A DNA stretch of 64,000 bases from Steroidobacteraceae bacterium (GTDB lineage Bacteria > Pseudomonadota > Gammaproteobacteria > Steroidobacterales > Steroidobacteraceae), in contig JAWLAG010000002.1 in NCBI GenBank assembly GCA_041395505.1, positions 749,001-813,000 of the forward strand. The letters run 5' to 3'. Below are positions 26,460 to 34,916 of this stretch, one piece after another. Position numbers and translations under genes: made by a program. The notes under the pieces were generated by a model. It was not told where the DNA came from. It worked only from the letters and a program-made list of their open reading frames with translations, and ran no database searches. Position 1 is the first letter of the stretch; each line of letters begins with the position of its first letter.

Positions 26460-27254
26460 CTAGCGCGGCGGCGGCGGCGCAAACCCGAAGGCCGGCGGCG
26501 GCCAGAATCTGTTCGGCACGGCATCATCGATGCAATCGAGCAGGCCGCGACGGCAGAGCGTTTCACGCCATTCGTATTTCAGGAAGATTCTCTGGCTCGG
26601 CATTGCCGCAGCGACAAAATGGACTCGGCGCGCCGGTTCGCGCCGCGACTCACCCCAGCCGGTGCCGGCGCTAGCGGCCTTGTCGGCGCGCCGCGCAGCG
26701 CTCTCGCTTGCAGGCGCCGCAGGTTGCGCCACCTCGGGCTCCGGGGCGATCGCGGGCGGGTGCTCCTCTTCGAAGATCGCAATGGCAATCACGCCAGGAG
26801 CAGAATCATCGCCGAAGGCGGCGGCATAGGACTGCGGCCAGCGCGTGAAATAAAACGCCTGCACGGTCTCTAGGCTACTGCGCCACCCGGAATACTCCTG
26901 TTCCACATAAGGGTCGAGCACATACTTGGGCTCCTCGACCGACAGGTCCGAGCGCGCACCATTGATGATATTGCGGCCATCGACGGCGATGACCGCCGCA
27001 ACGCGTGCGCCGCTTCGGTTGTGCAGACGAATGCGATAGCGCTGCCCGGGAAGGGCGAGCAGGTAGGCACGCTGCTGCCCGGCTGCCGCCGGCTGCAGTG
27101 CAATCGCCTGCAACGGCTCGCCGGCCAGGGATTCGACCGAGACCTCGACGGGCGCCATGCGCAGCTCGGGGGCTACAGGTTCGTGCGCCTGCAACGGCAA
27201 GCTGGCGCCGGCAAGCGCTAGCAACAGCAAAGGCACGGAGGTGTATCTGGGCAT
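26460..27254 (-). CDS. secreted protein of unknown function
   Basis: This 264-residue protein has a clear signal peptide (VPLLLLALAGASLPLQAHE). Conserved-looking blocks are RYRIRLHNRSGARVAAVIAV, DGRNIINGARSDL, YSGWRSS and QAFYFTRWPQSYAAAFGDD. A low-complexity Ala/Pro/Glu linker covers about 165-200, and the end is Pro-rich. I recognise no named family. The start chosen is ATG 27254, with GGAG 8 bases upstream; a GTG 12 bases earlier is possible. The mRNA may begin with the terminator-bearing leader at 27355-27425. It converges on the cyclic-di-GMP gene. Confidence 0.7.
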   Translation of the reverse strand: MPRYTSVPLLLLALAGASLPLQAHEPVAPELRMAPVEVSVESLAGEPLQAIALQPAAAGQQRAYLLALPGQRYRIRLHNRSGARVAAVIAVDGRNIINGARSDLSVEEPKYVLDPYVEQEYSGWRSSLETVQAFYFTRWPQSYAAAFGDDSAPGVIAIAIFEEEHPPAIAPEPEVAQPAAPASESAARRADKAASAGTGWGESRREPARRVHFVAAAMPSQRIFLKYEWRETLCRRGLLDCIDDAVPNRFWPPPAFGFAPPPPR

Positions 27255-27354
27255 GAAAGTCTCCACGTCGCGGATTGGTTGCGTTCGCGTGGATGTAAAA
27301 CGGCGTACCCAAGCGCCCCGGGTTAGGCGAAGATCGGCAGTGGGAAGCTGCGAA

Positions 27355-27425
27355 GAAAAAAGGGCGAGCCACTTGCGCAGCCCGCCCCCGTTGGGGGGTC
27401 AACCGTCTGCGGGAGACGTCTGACC
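27355..27425 (-). ncRNA. candidate attenuator leader or small RNA
   Basis: A minus-strand transcript starting near 27425 would run about 70 bases to the strong terminator at 27356-27387. Within it CCCCC at 27385-27389 can pair with GGGGG at 27393-27397, and this hairpin overlaps the terminator stem, so the two folds exclude each other. The arrangement suggests either an attenuator for the gene at 26460-27254, about 100 bases downstream, or a stand-alone small RNA. I recognise no known RNA family. Confidence 0.4.
27356..27387 (-). terminator. Rho-independent terminator in the leader of the unknown secreted-protein gene
   Basis: On the minus strand an 8-bp stem (27380-27387 with 27362-27369, one G-U pair) has a 10-base loop and is followed at once by six U residues (27356-27361). 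No protein gene on the minus strand ends here, so it must stop a leader or small RNA. Confidence 0.7.
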
Positions 27426-27431
27426 AACCAG

Positions 27432-27460
27432 ATTTTCCCGCTGGCGCAAGGTGTTGTCAA
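27432..27460 (-). promoter_or_regulatory. sigma-70-type promoter for the leader RNA
   Basis: On the minus strand a perfect -35 TTGACA (27455-27460) is followed after 17 bases by GAAAAT (27432-27437, four of six matches to TATAAT). The predicted start is near 27425. It lies in the gap between the divergent secreted-protein and phospholipase D-like genes. Confidence 0.5.
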
Positions 27461-27520
27461 GTATTTGAATAGGCCGAATCTGTACAAGACCTATACAAAC
27501 CACCCGGTCTCGGGCTCTGC

Positions 27521-29011
27521 ATGCGCTGGCTGAGCCGACGACGTCTGATCGCCCTGCTCATCGGCTGTGTGTGGGCCGGTACAACGCTGTGGCATCTGCA
27601 CAAGCCGCTGCCCGCCGGATTGCACACGGATGGCGCCTGGCAGAGCGTTCCAGCCGATCAATTGCGCTTCCTTGCCGACGTGACCGGCGCCGACGCCTAC
27701 GGCCAGCCGATCATCCGCCAGGAAATTTTCGACGAATGGTTCGCCGTGATCGCGCGTGCGCGACGCTACATCGTCATCGACATGTTCCTGTTCAACGACC
27801 ACAGCGGCCGCATGAGTACGGAGCGCGCACCACTGCGCCCTCTGTCGCGCGAGCTGCGCGATGCCCTGCTGGCGGCGCGCGCGCGGACACCGCAACTGCG
27901 GGTACTGCTGATCGTCGATCCCATCAACGACGTCTACGGCGGTGACCCGTCCCCCGACCTCGCCCTGCTGCAGGACGCCGGAATCGACGTCGTGCGCTGT
28001 GACCTCGATCGGCTGCGCGATTCCAATCCCTGGTACTCAGGCGCCTGGCGGTTGCTGCTGTCCTGGTGGCTCAAGCCCGCCAGGGAGCCGGGCTGGTTGC
28101 CCAATCCGTTCGAATCCGGACCGGATGGCGTCGGGTTCGGCAGCTGGGCGCGGCTTGCCAATCTCAAGGCCGATCACCGCAAGGTCCTGCTGGCCGACGA
28201 CGGTGGGGCCGGCATCGTCGGCATCGTCGGCTCGGCCAATGCCCACGATGCGAGCTCGGCGCACTCGAATGTTGCCATCGAGCTGAGCGGCGGAGCGTTG
28301 CAGCCCCTGCTTGCGAGCGAGCTTGCGATAGCACGCTTCTCGCATTGGCGCGGTGACTGGCTCGAACCGATCCTGCGCGAGCTGCCGCCCATCGCGCCGC
28401 AACCCGGCGCGACACTCGATGTCGCGGTGCACACGGAGGGTGCGATTGCGGATTTTGCGCGCGAACGCATCGCGGCGACGCGCGCCGGCGATCGCATCGA
28501 CATTGCGATGTTCTACCTGTCGTATCGACCGATCATCGATGCACTGCTCGAGGCGGCCGAGCGCGGCGTCGTCATCCGGTTGCTGCTCGATCCAAACAAG
28601 GATGCTTTCGGTCGCGTCAAGTCCGGCCGGCCGAACCGGCCCGTCGCCGCGGAACTGGTCAGCGCCAGCAACGGCGCCATACGGGTGCGCTGGTATCGCA
28701 CCCACGGCGAGCAATTCCACAGCAAGCTGCTGCTGGTGCAGAGCGGCGAGACTGTCTGGGTAAGCGCCGGCTCGGCGAATTTCACGCGGCGCAACATCGG
28801 TGATTTCAATCTCGAGGCGAATCTCAGCGTGCGTGCGCCCGCGGGTTCGGGATTTGCGCAGATGGTTGGCGATTATTTCGAGCTGCTGTGGCAGAACCGC
28901 GCACCGGTCGGCGTGGAATACAGCGCGGAGTATCCGGTGTACGCCGATGCCAGGCAGAGCTCCTATATCGCTTATCGCGTGATGGAGGCGACCGGACTGT
29001 CCTCGTTCTGA
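27521..29011 (+). CDS. phospholipase D-like membrane-anchored protein
   Basis: This 496-residue protein has an N-terminal membrane anchor or signal (RRRLIALLIGCVWAGTTLW) and two PLD (HKD) half-sites. The first is DHRKVLLADDG followed by IVGSANAHD; the second is FHSKLLLVQSG followed by WVSAGSANFTRRN. Both catalytic His-x-Lys pairs are present. It belongs to the phospholipase D/cardiolipin synthase superfamily and probably acts on phospholipids on the periplasmic side. Its last 40 bases overlap the end of the convergent Mla-operon lipoprotein gene. The exact reaction cannot be told. Confidence 0.85.
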   Translation: MRWLSRRRLIALLIGCVWAGTTLWHLHKPLPAGLHTDGAWQSVPADQLRFLADVTGADAYGQPIIRQEIFDEWFAVIARARRYIVIDMFLFNDHSGRMSTERAPLRPLSRELRDALLAARARTPQLRVLLIVDPINDVYGGDPSPDLALLQDAGIDVVRCDLDRLRDSNPWYSGAWRLLLSWWLKPAREPGWLPNPFESGPDGVGFGSWARLANLKADHRKVLLADDGGAGIVGIVGSANAHDASSAHSNVAIELSGGALQPLLASELAIARFSHWRGDWLEPILRELPPIAPQPGATLDVAVHTEGAIADFARERIAATRAGDRIDIAMFYLSYRPIIDALLEAAERGVVIRLLLDPNKDAFGRVKSGRPNRPVAAELVSASNGAIRVRWYRTHGEQFHSKLLLVQSGETVWVSAGSANFTRRNIGDFNLEANLSVRAPAGSGFAQMVGDYFELLWQNRAPVGVEYSAEYPVYADARQSSYIAYRVMEATGLSSF

Positions 29012-29613
29012 GCCGAAGCCGCCTCGCCGCGCGCGATGACTTCGCGATTCACCTCGCGCAACGCCTGTTGCGTTGCCTGCTCGAATGCCGTCACCACGGC
29101 CGCCATGCGATTCGCCGCTGCCTGGACCTCGGCAGTTACGGTGAATGTCCCGAGCAATTGCCGCTGCCGCTCGCTCCCCAGCAGACAGTCGAACCGAACC
29201 CGCACGACGGGCGGCGTCGCCTGCGAATAATCGGCCCAGAATTCCGTCACCCTGAGCGAGAGCAGCAGTTCGGCCGCGAACGGATCCTGCTCCTCCACCA
29301 CCGCCCTGAAGCCGCCGCTGTCGAGCAATTGCTGGCGCACCAGGGCACCGATCATGTCGGGCGTTTCAGCCGCCCATTCGCTTGCCGCAAACACATCGAG
29401 GCGGTGATCGGGTCCGAGAAGCACGATGCGTTCGCTGGCGAGTCCGGGCGCGACCGACGGCCGCGCAACCGCGATCGTCGGGCCCTCGCTTGTCGCCGGA
29501 CCGGCTGTGCCCGCTACGCGCAGGACATAGACCGTGGGTTGCGTATCGCGACTGACGAAACCGCTGCTGCAGGCGCCGAGCGCCGCAACCAGCAGTAGCG
29601 AGCAAAGTCTCAT
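28972..29613 (-). CDS. PqiC-like ABC-transport auxiliary lipoprotein
   Basis: This 213-residue protein has a lipoprotein signal (LCSLLLVAALGACSSG, lipid Cys15) and matches the ABC_trans_aux/PqiC family (VYVLRVAG, IAVARPSVAPGLASERIVLL, FAASEWAAETPDMIGALVRQ). It is the last gene of an Mla-type operon, and its ATG overlaps the MlaD-like stop (ATGA). Such lipoproteins sit on the outer membrane and cap the MCE-domain lipid conduit. No MlaC-like periplasmic carrier gene is present here, so the lipoprotein may replace it. Confidence 0.85.
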   Translation of the reverse strand: MRLCSLLLVAALGACSSGFVSRDTQPTVYVLRVAGTAGPATSEGPTIAVARPSVAPGLASERIVLLGPDHRLDVFAASEWAAETPDMIGALVRQQLLDSGGFRAVVEEQDPFAAELLLSLRVTEFWADYSQATPPVVRVRFDCLLGSERQRQLLGTFTVTAEVQAAANRMAAVVTAFEQATQQALREVNREVIARGEAASAQNEDSPVASITR

Positions 29614-30545
29614 CGGGCGATCTCCATGCCTTTGGGTTGCGGCTGGTAAATGATCTGCGACGGATTGTCCTTGAGGCTGCGCGAGAGCCGGTCGAATTCC
29701 TGCATCGCGAGGCGACTGTCGCGCAACAGGCGCTCGAACTCGGGCAAGGTGCGCGCCGAGAAGGCCTGCAGATCATCCTGGTTGGCTGCGAGTACGGCAT
29801 CGAGCCGCGCCGTGGTATTGGCGAGGTTATCGGCCACCTCGCGCACGCGTGCGATGGTGCGCTTGAAATCGGGCCCAGCGGTGTCTGTGACCGCCCGTGC
29901 CTGACTCGCGACCGCGCCGACCTCGCGCGCGGTCTGGCGCAGCTCACCGAGCAAGGCACGCGATTCACGCACCACCTCCGGCAGCCCCGTCGCCGCTGTT
30001 TCGATCGAATTCACGGTCCGGGTGATGGCCGCGATGTTGGCGTCGCTCAGGACGGCATTCAATCGCGAGGCAACATCGCCCGCCCGCGCCATGACATCCG
30101 GCAGGCTACGCACGAATTCGTCGAAATTCGAGCGCACCGAGGGGATCACCGGATACCTTTCGCTCGGCACTGCGGCGGTCAGCGTGCTCGAGTCGCGCGA
30201 GCGCACCAGGTCGATGTACAGCAGTCCCGTGACACCCTGGAGCGACAATTCGGCGACCGTCTGGTCGGATACGGGCGCGGTGGAATCGACATCCGCCACA
30301 ATCTGCACGCGCGTTGCGGATCGCTTGTCGATGCGGATGTCGACCACGCGACCGACGTCGACACCGAGGTAGCGCACGGTGCTGCCCTTGGTGAGGCCGC
30401 TGACACTCGAGTCGAAATAGATTTCATAGCGCGTGAATTCACGCTTGTCACTGGCATCCGAATACCAGTAGACGAACAGCCCGCCCATGACGATGACCAG
30501 CAGCACGAATGCGCCGACCGCCGCGTAATTGGCCTCACGCTCCAT
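29610..30545 (-). CDS. MlaD-like MCE-domain substrate-binding protein
   Basis: This 311-residue protein starts with a short cytoplasmic segment and one membrane helix (AVGAFVLLVIVMGGLFVYW). An MCE domain follows (about 38-115: YEIYFDSSVSGLTKGSTVRY, LGVDVGRVVDI, then LQGVTGLLYIDL). The last 150 residues are long amphipathic helices that probably form a needle or tunnel. It is the periplasmic lipid-binding subunit of the ABC transporter encoded upstream. The start is ATG 30545, overlapping the ATPase stop by 11 bases; an upstream in-frame start would add 25 unlikely residues. Confidence 0.9.
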   Translation of the reverse strand: MEREANYAAVGAFVLLVIVMGGLFVYWYSDASDKREFTRYEIYFDSSVSGLTKGSTVRYLGVDVGRVVDIRIDKRSATRVQIVADVDSTAPVSDQTVAELSLQGVTGLLYIDLVRSRDSSTLTAAVPSERYPVIPSVRSNFDEFVRSLPDVMARAGDVASRLNAVLSDANIAAITRTVNSIETAATGLPEVVRESRALLGELRQTAREVGAVASQARAVTDTAGPDFKRTIARVREVADNLANTTARLDAVLAANQDDLQAFSARTLPEFERLLRDSRLAMQEFDRLSRSLKDNPSQIIYQPQPKGMEIAR

Positions 30546-31305
30546 ACGCTTCCTCCGCGGCGTGGCGACGGCCGCGCAGGCCGTGGAAATAAGCCTGGAT
30601 CCACGGGTGGGGATTCGCAACGATTTCCGCGAGCGTTCCGCTTTGCATTTTCCGATCCACGATCACTCCGACACGGTTACACACTCTGAAGATCGTGTCG
30701 AGATCGTGCGTGATCATCACCACGGTCAGGCCGAGCTGCTGCTGCAGCTCGAGCACCAGCTCGTCGAAGTCGGCCGCGCTGATCGGATCGAGACCGGAGG
30801 TTGGTTCATCGAGGAACAGCAATCGCGGGTCGAGCGCCAGTGCGCGCGCGAGGGCCGCGCGTTTGATCATGCCGCCCGACAATTGCGCCGGATACTTCTG
30901 CGCGGCATCAGGTGGCAGGCCGACCAGGCGTAATTTGAGCCGCGCGAGCCCGTCGAGCACGGCTGCATCGAGGTCAAGATGCTCGAGCATCGGCAACTGC
31001 ACGTTCTGCAACACATTGAGCGAGCTGTAGAGCGCGCCTTGCTGGAACGTCACGCCGTAGCCAGCCTTCACCCGGCGCAGCTCGCCATCATCGAGCGCAG
31101 CAAGATCGCGACCGCCGATGCGCACGCGGCCGGCATCGGGTTTGTGCAGGCCAAGGATGGTGCGAAGCAGCACGGACTTTCCCGAGCCCGATCCGCCGAC
31201 GATGCCGAAGATCTCGCCTTCGTCGACCTGCATGTCGAGCCCATCGTGCACGACCTGCGGCCCGAAGCGATTGCATACACCCTCGACTTCGACCAGCAAC
31301 GCCAT
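30535..31305 (-). CDS. MlaF-like ABC transporter ATP-binding protein
   Basis: This 256-residue ATPase has Walker A GGSGSGKSVLL, a Q-loop TFQQGALYSSL, the ABC signature LSGGMIKRAALARAL, Walker B LLFLDEPTSGLD and the switch His in MITHDLD. These are typical of the MlaF/Ttg2A lipid-transport group. It energises the MlaE-type permease encoded just before it; the ATG overlaps the permease stop by one base (TGATG). The real start is ATG 31305; the frame is open much further upstream, but that is antisense to nothing and in the wrong frame within the permease gene. Confidence 0.92.
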   Translation of the reverse strand: MALLVEVEGVCNRFGPQVVHDGLDMQVDEGEIFGIVGGSGSGKSVLLRTILGLHKPDAGRVRIGGRDLAALDDGELRRVKAGYGVTFQQGALYSSLNVLQNVQLPMLEHLDLDAAVLDGLARLKLRLVGLPPDAAQKYPAQLSGGMIKRAALARALALDPRLLFLDEPTSGLDPISAADFDELVLELQQQLGLTVVMITHDLDTIFRVCNRVGVIVDRKMQSGTLAEIVANPHPWIQAYFHGLRGRRHAAEEAYGA

Positions 31306-32414
31306 CAGATATCGAGCTCCATGAACAGCACCGCGAACAGGGCATCGGCGAGTATGACCAGGAAGATCGACTGTACGACCGCGACCGTGGTCAGGCGGCC
31401 GAGCTCGCGCGACGAGCCGCGCACCTGCAGGCCGCGAAACGTGCCGGAAGCCGCGATCAACATTGCGAATACCGGCGCCTTGATCATGCCGACCCAGAAG
31501 GTGGTTGGTGCAATCGCCTCGATCATCCGCGACGCATATTGCACGAAGGGCATGTCGAGCAGGGCACGGCACAGTATGGCGCCGCCGGCAAGGCCAACGC
31601 AGTCGGCTATGATGGTCAAGAGCGGCAGGGCGATGACGAGTCCGACGATGCGCGGCATGATCAGCACCTCGGCCGGGTCGACACCTGTGGCATCGAGCGC
31701 ATCGACCTCCTCGTTCAGTTGCATCGCGCCGAGTTCGGCGGCGAACGAACTGCCCGAGCGGCCCGCAACGATGATTGCGGTGAGCAATACGCCCATTTCG
31801 CGCAACACGCCCACGGTCACCAGGTCCACCACGAAGATGTCGGCACCGAATTTGCGCAGCTGCTGCGCGCCCATGTAGGCGACGATCACGCTGATCAGGA
31901 AGGCGATCAGCGCGACGATCGGTATGGCAGTGATGCCGGTGTCGTAGATATGGCGTGCGATGGATACGGGACGGCTGCGTCGCGGCCTGCGCAGGATAGA
32001 GCCGGCGCGACTTGCAAGCAGCCCGATGAAGGCGAGCCCGGCGATGCTGTCGCGCCAGCGCCGTACGGCAGCAAGGCCCAGCCGCTCGAGCGCGGGCCGT
32101 GTTTCGCCCGCCGCGGCGGCAGCGCGGCCGCTTTCGCTCGCAGCGCTCGTGCGCACAAGGCGCAACGGTTCGGGCTCCTGCGGCAAAAAGCGCACCGCAC
32201 CGCCGCGCGCCTCGACCGCCAAGACGAAGCGCTGCAGCAGCCAGGCAGCCGAAACGTCGAGTGCTACGAGTTCTCCGGTGTCGAAACTCAGGTGCTGCGC
32301 CGAAGCGCCACCGAGCGCGTCGAGCTCGGCCGTGATCTGTCGCGACTTTGCGAGCGTCCACTCGCCGCACAGGCGGTAGCTGCCCTCGGCCTCCTGGCGG
32401 CGGATGAGCGTCAT
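31305..32414 (-). CDS. STAS-MlaE fused ABC permease
   Basis: This 369-residue protein combines an N-terminal STAS-like domain (about 10-95, with SFDTGELVALDVSAAWLL) and an MlaE permease domain (about 120-369). The permease shows IPIVALIAFLISVIVAYMGA, LREMGVLLTAIIVAGRSGSS and the coupling segment ELGAMQLNEEVDALDATGVDP. In E. coli the STAS protein MlaB is separate, so here the MlaB and MlaE roles appear to be on one chain. It is first in the four-gene operon and probably moves phospholipids between the membranes. Confidence 0.9.
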   Translation of the reverse strand: MTLIRRQEAEGSYRLCGEWTLAKSRQITAELDALGGASAQHLSFDTGELVALDVSAAWLLQRFVLAVEARGGAVRFLPQEPEPLRLVRTSAASESGRAAAAAGETRPALERLGLAAVRRWRDSIAGLAFIGLLASRAGSILRRPRRSRPVSIARHIYDTGITAIPIVALIAFLISVIVAYMGAQQLRKFGADIFVVDLVTVGVLREMGVLLTAIIVAGRSGSSFAAELGAMQLNEEVDALDATGVDPAEVLIMPRIVGLVIALPLLTIIADCVGLAGGAILCRALLDMPFVQYASRMIEAIAPTTFWVGMIKAPVFAMLIAASGTFRGLQVRGSSRELGRLTTVAVVQSIFLVILADALFAVLFMELDI

Positions 32415-32448
32415 GGCGCGCCGCAGGGTAACCGCGCGGGTGCGCTGG

Positions 32449-32691
32449 TCAGCCCAGGCGTTTGTGGCTGCCGTCGCACAGCGGCGCGTTGTGGGTCTGC
32501 TTGCAGCAGCAGAACCATAGCTGCTGCGAACTCTCCGCCTGGTACTTCAGCGGAGCGAATTCGCTGCCCTTGTGCGCACCATCGCAGAAAGGCTGATTCG
32601 CGGATTTTCCGCAGCGGCACCACCAGTAGGTCTTGCCCGCTTCGACCTCGACGGCAATCGGCTTGGTATCGGCTACTACGGCTTCGGCCAT
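32449..32691 (-). CDS. CDGSH iron-sulfur protein, two motifs
   Basis: This 80-residue protein carries two CDGSH-type cluster motifs, CRCGKSANQPFCDGAH (about 25-40) and CCCKQTHNAPLCDGSH (about 60-75). Each has the 3-Cys-1-His ligand set for a 2Fe-2S cluster. Small double-CDGSH proteins are cytosolic redox or cluster-transfer factors in bacteria; the partner is unknown. The start is ATG 32691, with GAAGGAG upstream. It diverges from purT, with 59 bases between starts. Confidence 0.9.
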   Translation of the reverse strand: MAEAVVADTKPIAVEVEAGKTYWWCRCGKSANQPFCDGAHKGSEFAPLKYQAESSQQLWFCCCKQTHNAPLCDGSHKRLG

Positions 32692-32750
32692 GTGGCGCTC
32701 GCTCCTTCGCTTTGTGTCAAACTTCCTGCAGATTGTAAGCAGGATTGACC

Positions 32751-33947
32751 ATGACGGATATCGGCACGCCGCTCGGCAGCGGCGCAACCCGGCTCATGCT
32801 GCTGGGATCAGGCGAGCTCGGCAAGGAGGTCGTTATCGAGGCACAGCGCCTCGGCGTCGAAGTGATCGCGGTGGATCGCTACGCCAATGCCCCCGCGATG
32901 CAGGTCGCGCACCACGCGGAAGTGGTCAACATGCTCGATGCTGCGGCGCTCGATGCGCTGGTGCGACGCTACCGGCCCGATTTGATCGTGCCTGAAATCG
33001 AAGCCATCGCGACGCCGAAGCTGCTCGAGCTCGAGGCCGACGGATTTCGCGTCATCCCGACGGCGCGCGCCGCGCGCCTGACCATGGACCGCGAAGGCAT
33101 CCGCCGTCTCGCTGCCGAGGAACTCGCGCTACCCACGTCGCCGTATCGGTTCGCCTCGACCGAAGAGGAATATCGCGCTGCCGTCGCTGAGATCGGCCTG
33201 CCCTGCGTCGTCAAACCAGTCATGTCGAGTTCGGGCAAGGGACAGAGCCTGGTGCGCAACGACACCGAGATCGAGCCGGCCTGGCGTTACGCCCAGTCCG
33301 GTGGCCGGGCGGGCGCCGGACGCGTGATCGTCGAGGGCTTCATCCGCTTCGACTACGAGATCACCCTGCTGACCGTGCGCCATGCGGGCGGCACCAGCTT
33401 CTGCGCGCCGATCGGTCACCTGCAGATCGATGGCGACTACCGCGAGTCCTGGCAACCGCAGCCGATGAGCGCCGCGGCCCTCGAGCGCTCGCAGCAGATC
33501 GCCGGCGCGATCACCGCCAACCTGGGCGGCCACGGCATCTTCGGGGTCGAGCTTTTCGTCCGGGGCGACGAGGTTTACTTCAGCGAGGTCTCGCCGCGGC
33601 CGCACGACACCGGCATGGTGACGCTGATTTCGCAGGACCTGAGCGAATTCGCCCTGCACCTGCGCGCCATCCTTGGGCTATCGGTCCCGAATATCTGCCT
33701 GCACGGTCCGTCGGCGTCGGTTGCGATCGTCCTCGAGGGCGCCGGCAACGACATCCGCTTCCATGGCCTGGAGTCGGTGCTCGGCGAAGCCGATACATCG
33801 CTGCGGCTTTTCGGCAAACCGGAAATCAACGGCAAACGGCGCATGGGCGTGGCGCTTGCCCGCGGCGAGGATCTCGAGCAGGCATTGCAACGCGCCCGGC
33901 ACGTCGCGACGGCGGTGAGCGCGGGAGCGCACATCGCTCGACGCTGA
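32751..33947 (+). CDS. purT: formate-dependent phosphoribosylglycinamide formyltransferase
   Basis: This 398-residue ATP-grasp enzyme formylates GAR with formate and ATP in purine synthesis. It has the N-terminal LMLLGSGELGKEVVIEAQRLG, PEIEAIAT, the ATP-binding CVVKPVMSSSGKGQS, the metal-binding region GIFGVELFVRGDEVYFSEVSPRPHDTGMVT (in pieces) and a C-terminal GKPEINGKRRMGVALA. Length and motifs match E. coli PurT. The start is ATG 32751, with AGGA 9 bases upstream. It converges on the ABC-2 permease gene. Confidence 0.95.
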   Translation: MTDIGTPLGSGATRLMLLGSGELGKEVVIEAQRLGVEVIAVDRYANAPAMQVAHHAEVVNMLDAAALDALVRRYRPDLIVPEIEAIATPKLLELEADGFRVIPTARAARLTMDREGIRRLAAEELALPTSPYRFASTEEEYRAAVAEIGLPCVVKPVMSSSGKGQSLVRNDTEIEPAWRYAQSGGRAGAGRVIVEGFIRFDYEITLLTVRHAGGTSFCAPIGHLQIDGDYRESWQPQPMSAAALERSQQIAGAITANLGGHGIFGVELFVRGDEVYFSEVSPRPHDTGMVTLISQDLSEFALHLRAILGLSVPNICLHGPSASVAIVLEGAGNDIRFHGLESVLGEADTSLRLFGKPEINGKRRMGVALARGEDLEQALQRARHVATAVSAGAHIARR

Positions 33948-33968
33948 GCGCGGCCGCGCTGCCGCGGC

Positions 33969-34916
33969 TCAGGTATCGTCGCGGTAGCGGCGCACGCGCA
34001 CGGTCAGGAACGCGAGCGCCGCCGCGATAGCCACACCGAGCCACAATTCGGCGCTGCCGAGCAGCCCACTGGCATCGAATCGGTCCATGCTGTCGATGAC
34101 CGTCCCGACAGCCTTGTCAGCGGACCCGCCGCTGACCGCGACTTTCTGGCTGGCGCCGAGGGCGGTGAGAAAGCCCGTGAAACGGTGCCCGAGAAAATCG
34201 GCAACGTGGTCCGTATCGAAGGTCCATTTCTCCGCGACGATCAGCACCAGCACCGGGACGAATACCCAGACGAACACGTTGCGCTTGGCCCAGGCCGACA
34301 CCAGCAACAGGAACGCTGCCAGGGGCGCATACCACAGTATGGCGACCAGCATGTCGAGTGCGATCAGGGCGCTCGTCTTCAGCCACAACCCGAACTGCCA
34401 GTTGAGCAACGGTTCGAACGGCGTGTCGCTGAACTTCCACTCGAGTATTGGTACGGCGATCGCCCCCGTCAGGAGCGAGTAGCACAGCACCAGGACAGGC
34501 ACGGCGATCAACGCCGTCGCAAGCTTGGATGCAACGGTTGCCGTATCGGACACCGGCAACGAACGCCAGAACAGGATGCTGCGGTCCTTGCGCTCACCAT
34601 AGAGCGCGTCGGCCAGGTAGAAAACCAGCAGCACCAGCATCACGAGGAGCTGTGCCACGAATAGCCCGCCGATGACGGCCACCGTGATCTTCTGCTGCCG
34701 TTCCGGCGTCATTGCCGACAGCCATTGCATGGCCGAGTCGGCATCGACCTTGCTGTCGTTGATTTGCACATCGCCCGCATTGATACGGACCTGAACGCCG
34801 CTACCCGGCGAAATCGTCGCGCCGAGCAATAGCACCATCGCGGTGATCAGCGGCGCAATCCACAATGCGCGATGCTCCCAGAACTCGCGTCGCACGAGCA
34901 TGATCATGGCTTTCAT
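33969..34916 (-). CDS. ABC-2 type transporter permease
   Basis: This 315-residue membrane protein has about six helices (for example 17-35, 85-110, 135-160, 185-225, 230-250, 290-310) and a soluble loop after the first. The sequence around FYLADALYGERKDRSILFWRSLPVSD is typical of ABC-2 permeases of the YtrC/D or bacitracin-exporter class. The real start is ATG 34916, which overlaps the ATPase stop (ATGA); the open frame further upstream lies opposite other coding sequence. With the ATPase and the GntR regulator it forms a YtrA-type operon, possibly for peptide or antibiotic response. Confidence 0.85.
   Translation of the reverse strand: MKAMIMLVRREFWEHRALWIAPLITAMVLLLGATISPGSGVQVRINAGDVQINDSKVDADSAMQWLSAMTPERQQKITVAVIGGLFVAQLLVMLVLLVFYLADALYGERKDRSILFWRSLPVSDTATVASKLATALIAVPVLVLCYSLLTGAIAVPILEWKFSDTPFEPLLNWQFGLWLKTSALIALDMLVAILWYAPLAAFLLLVSAWAKRNVFVWVFVPVLVLIVAEKWTFDTDHVADFLGHRFTGFLTALGASQKVAVSGGSADKAVGTVIDSMDRFDASGLLGSAELWLGVAIAAALAFLTVRVRRYRDDT

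Noticed and set aside
24785..26566. Long open frame opposite the GGDEF/EAL gene
   Set aside because: No domain or ribosome-binding site; it is fully antisense to a well-supported gene.
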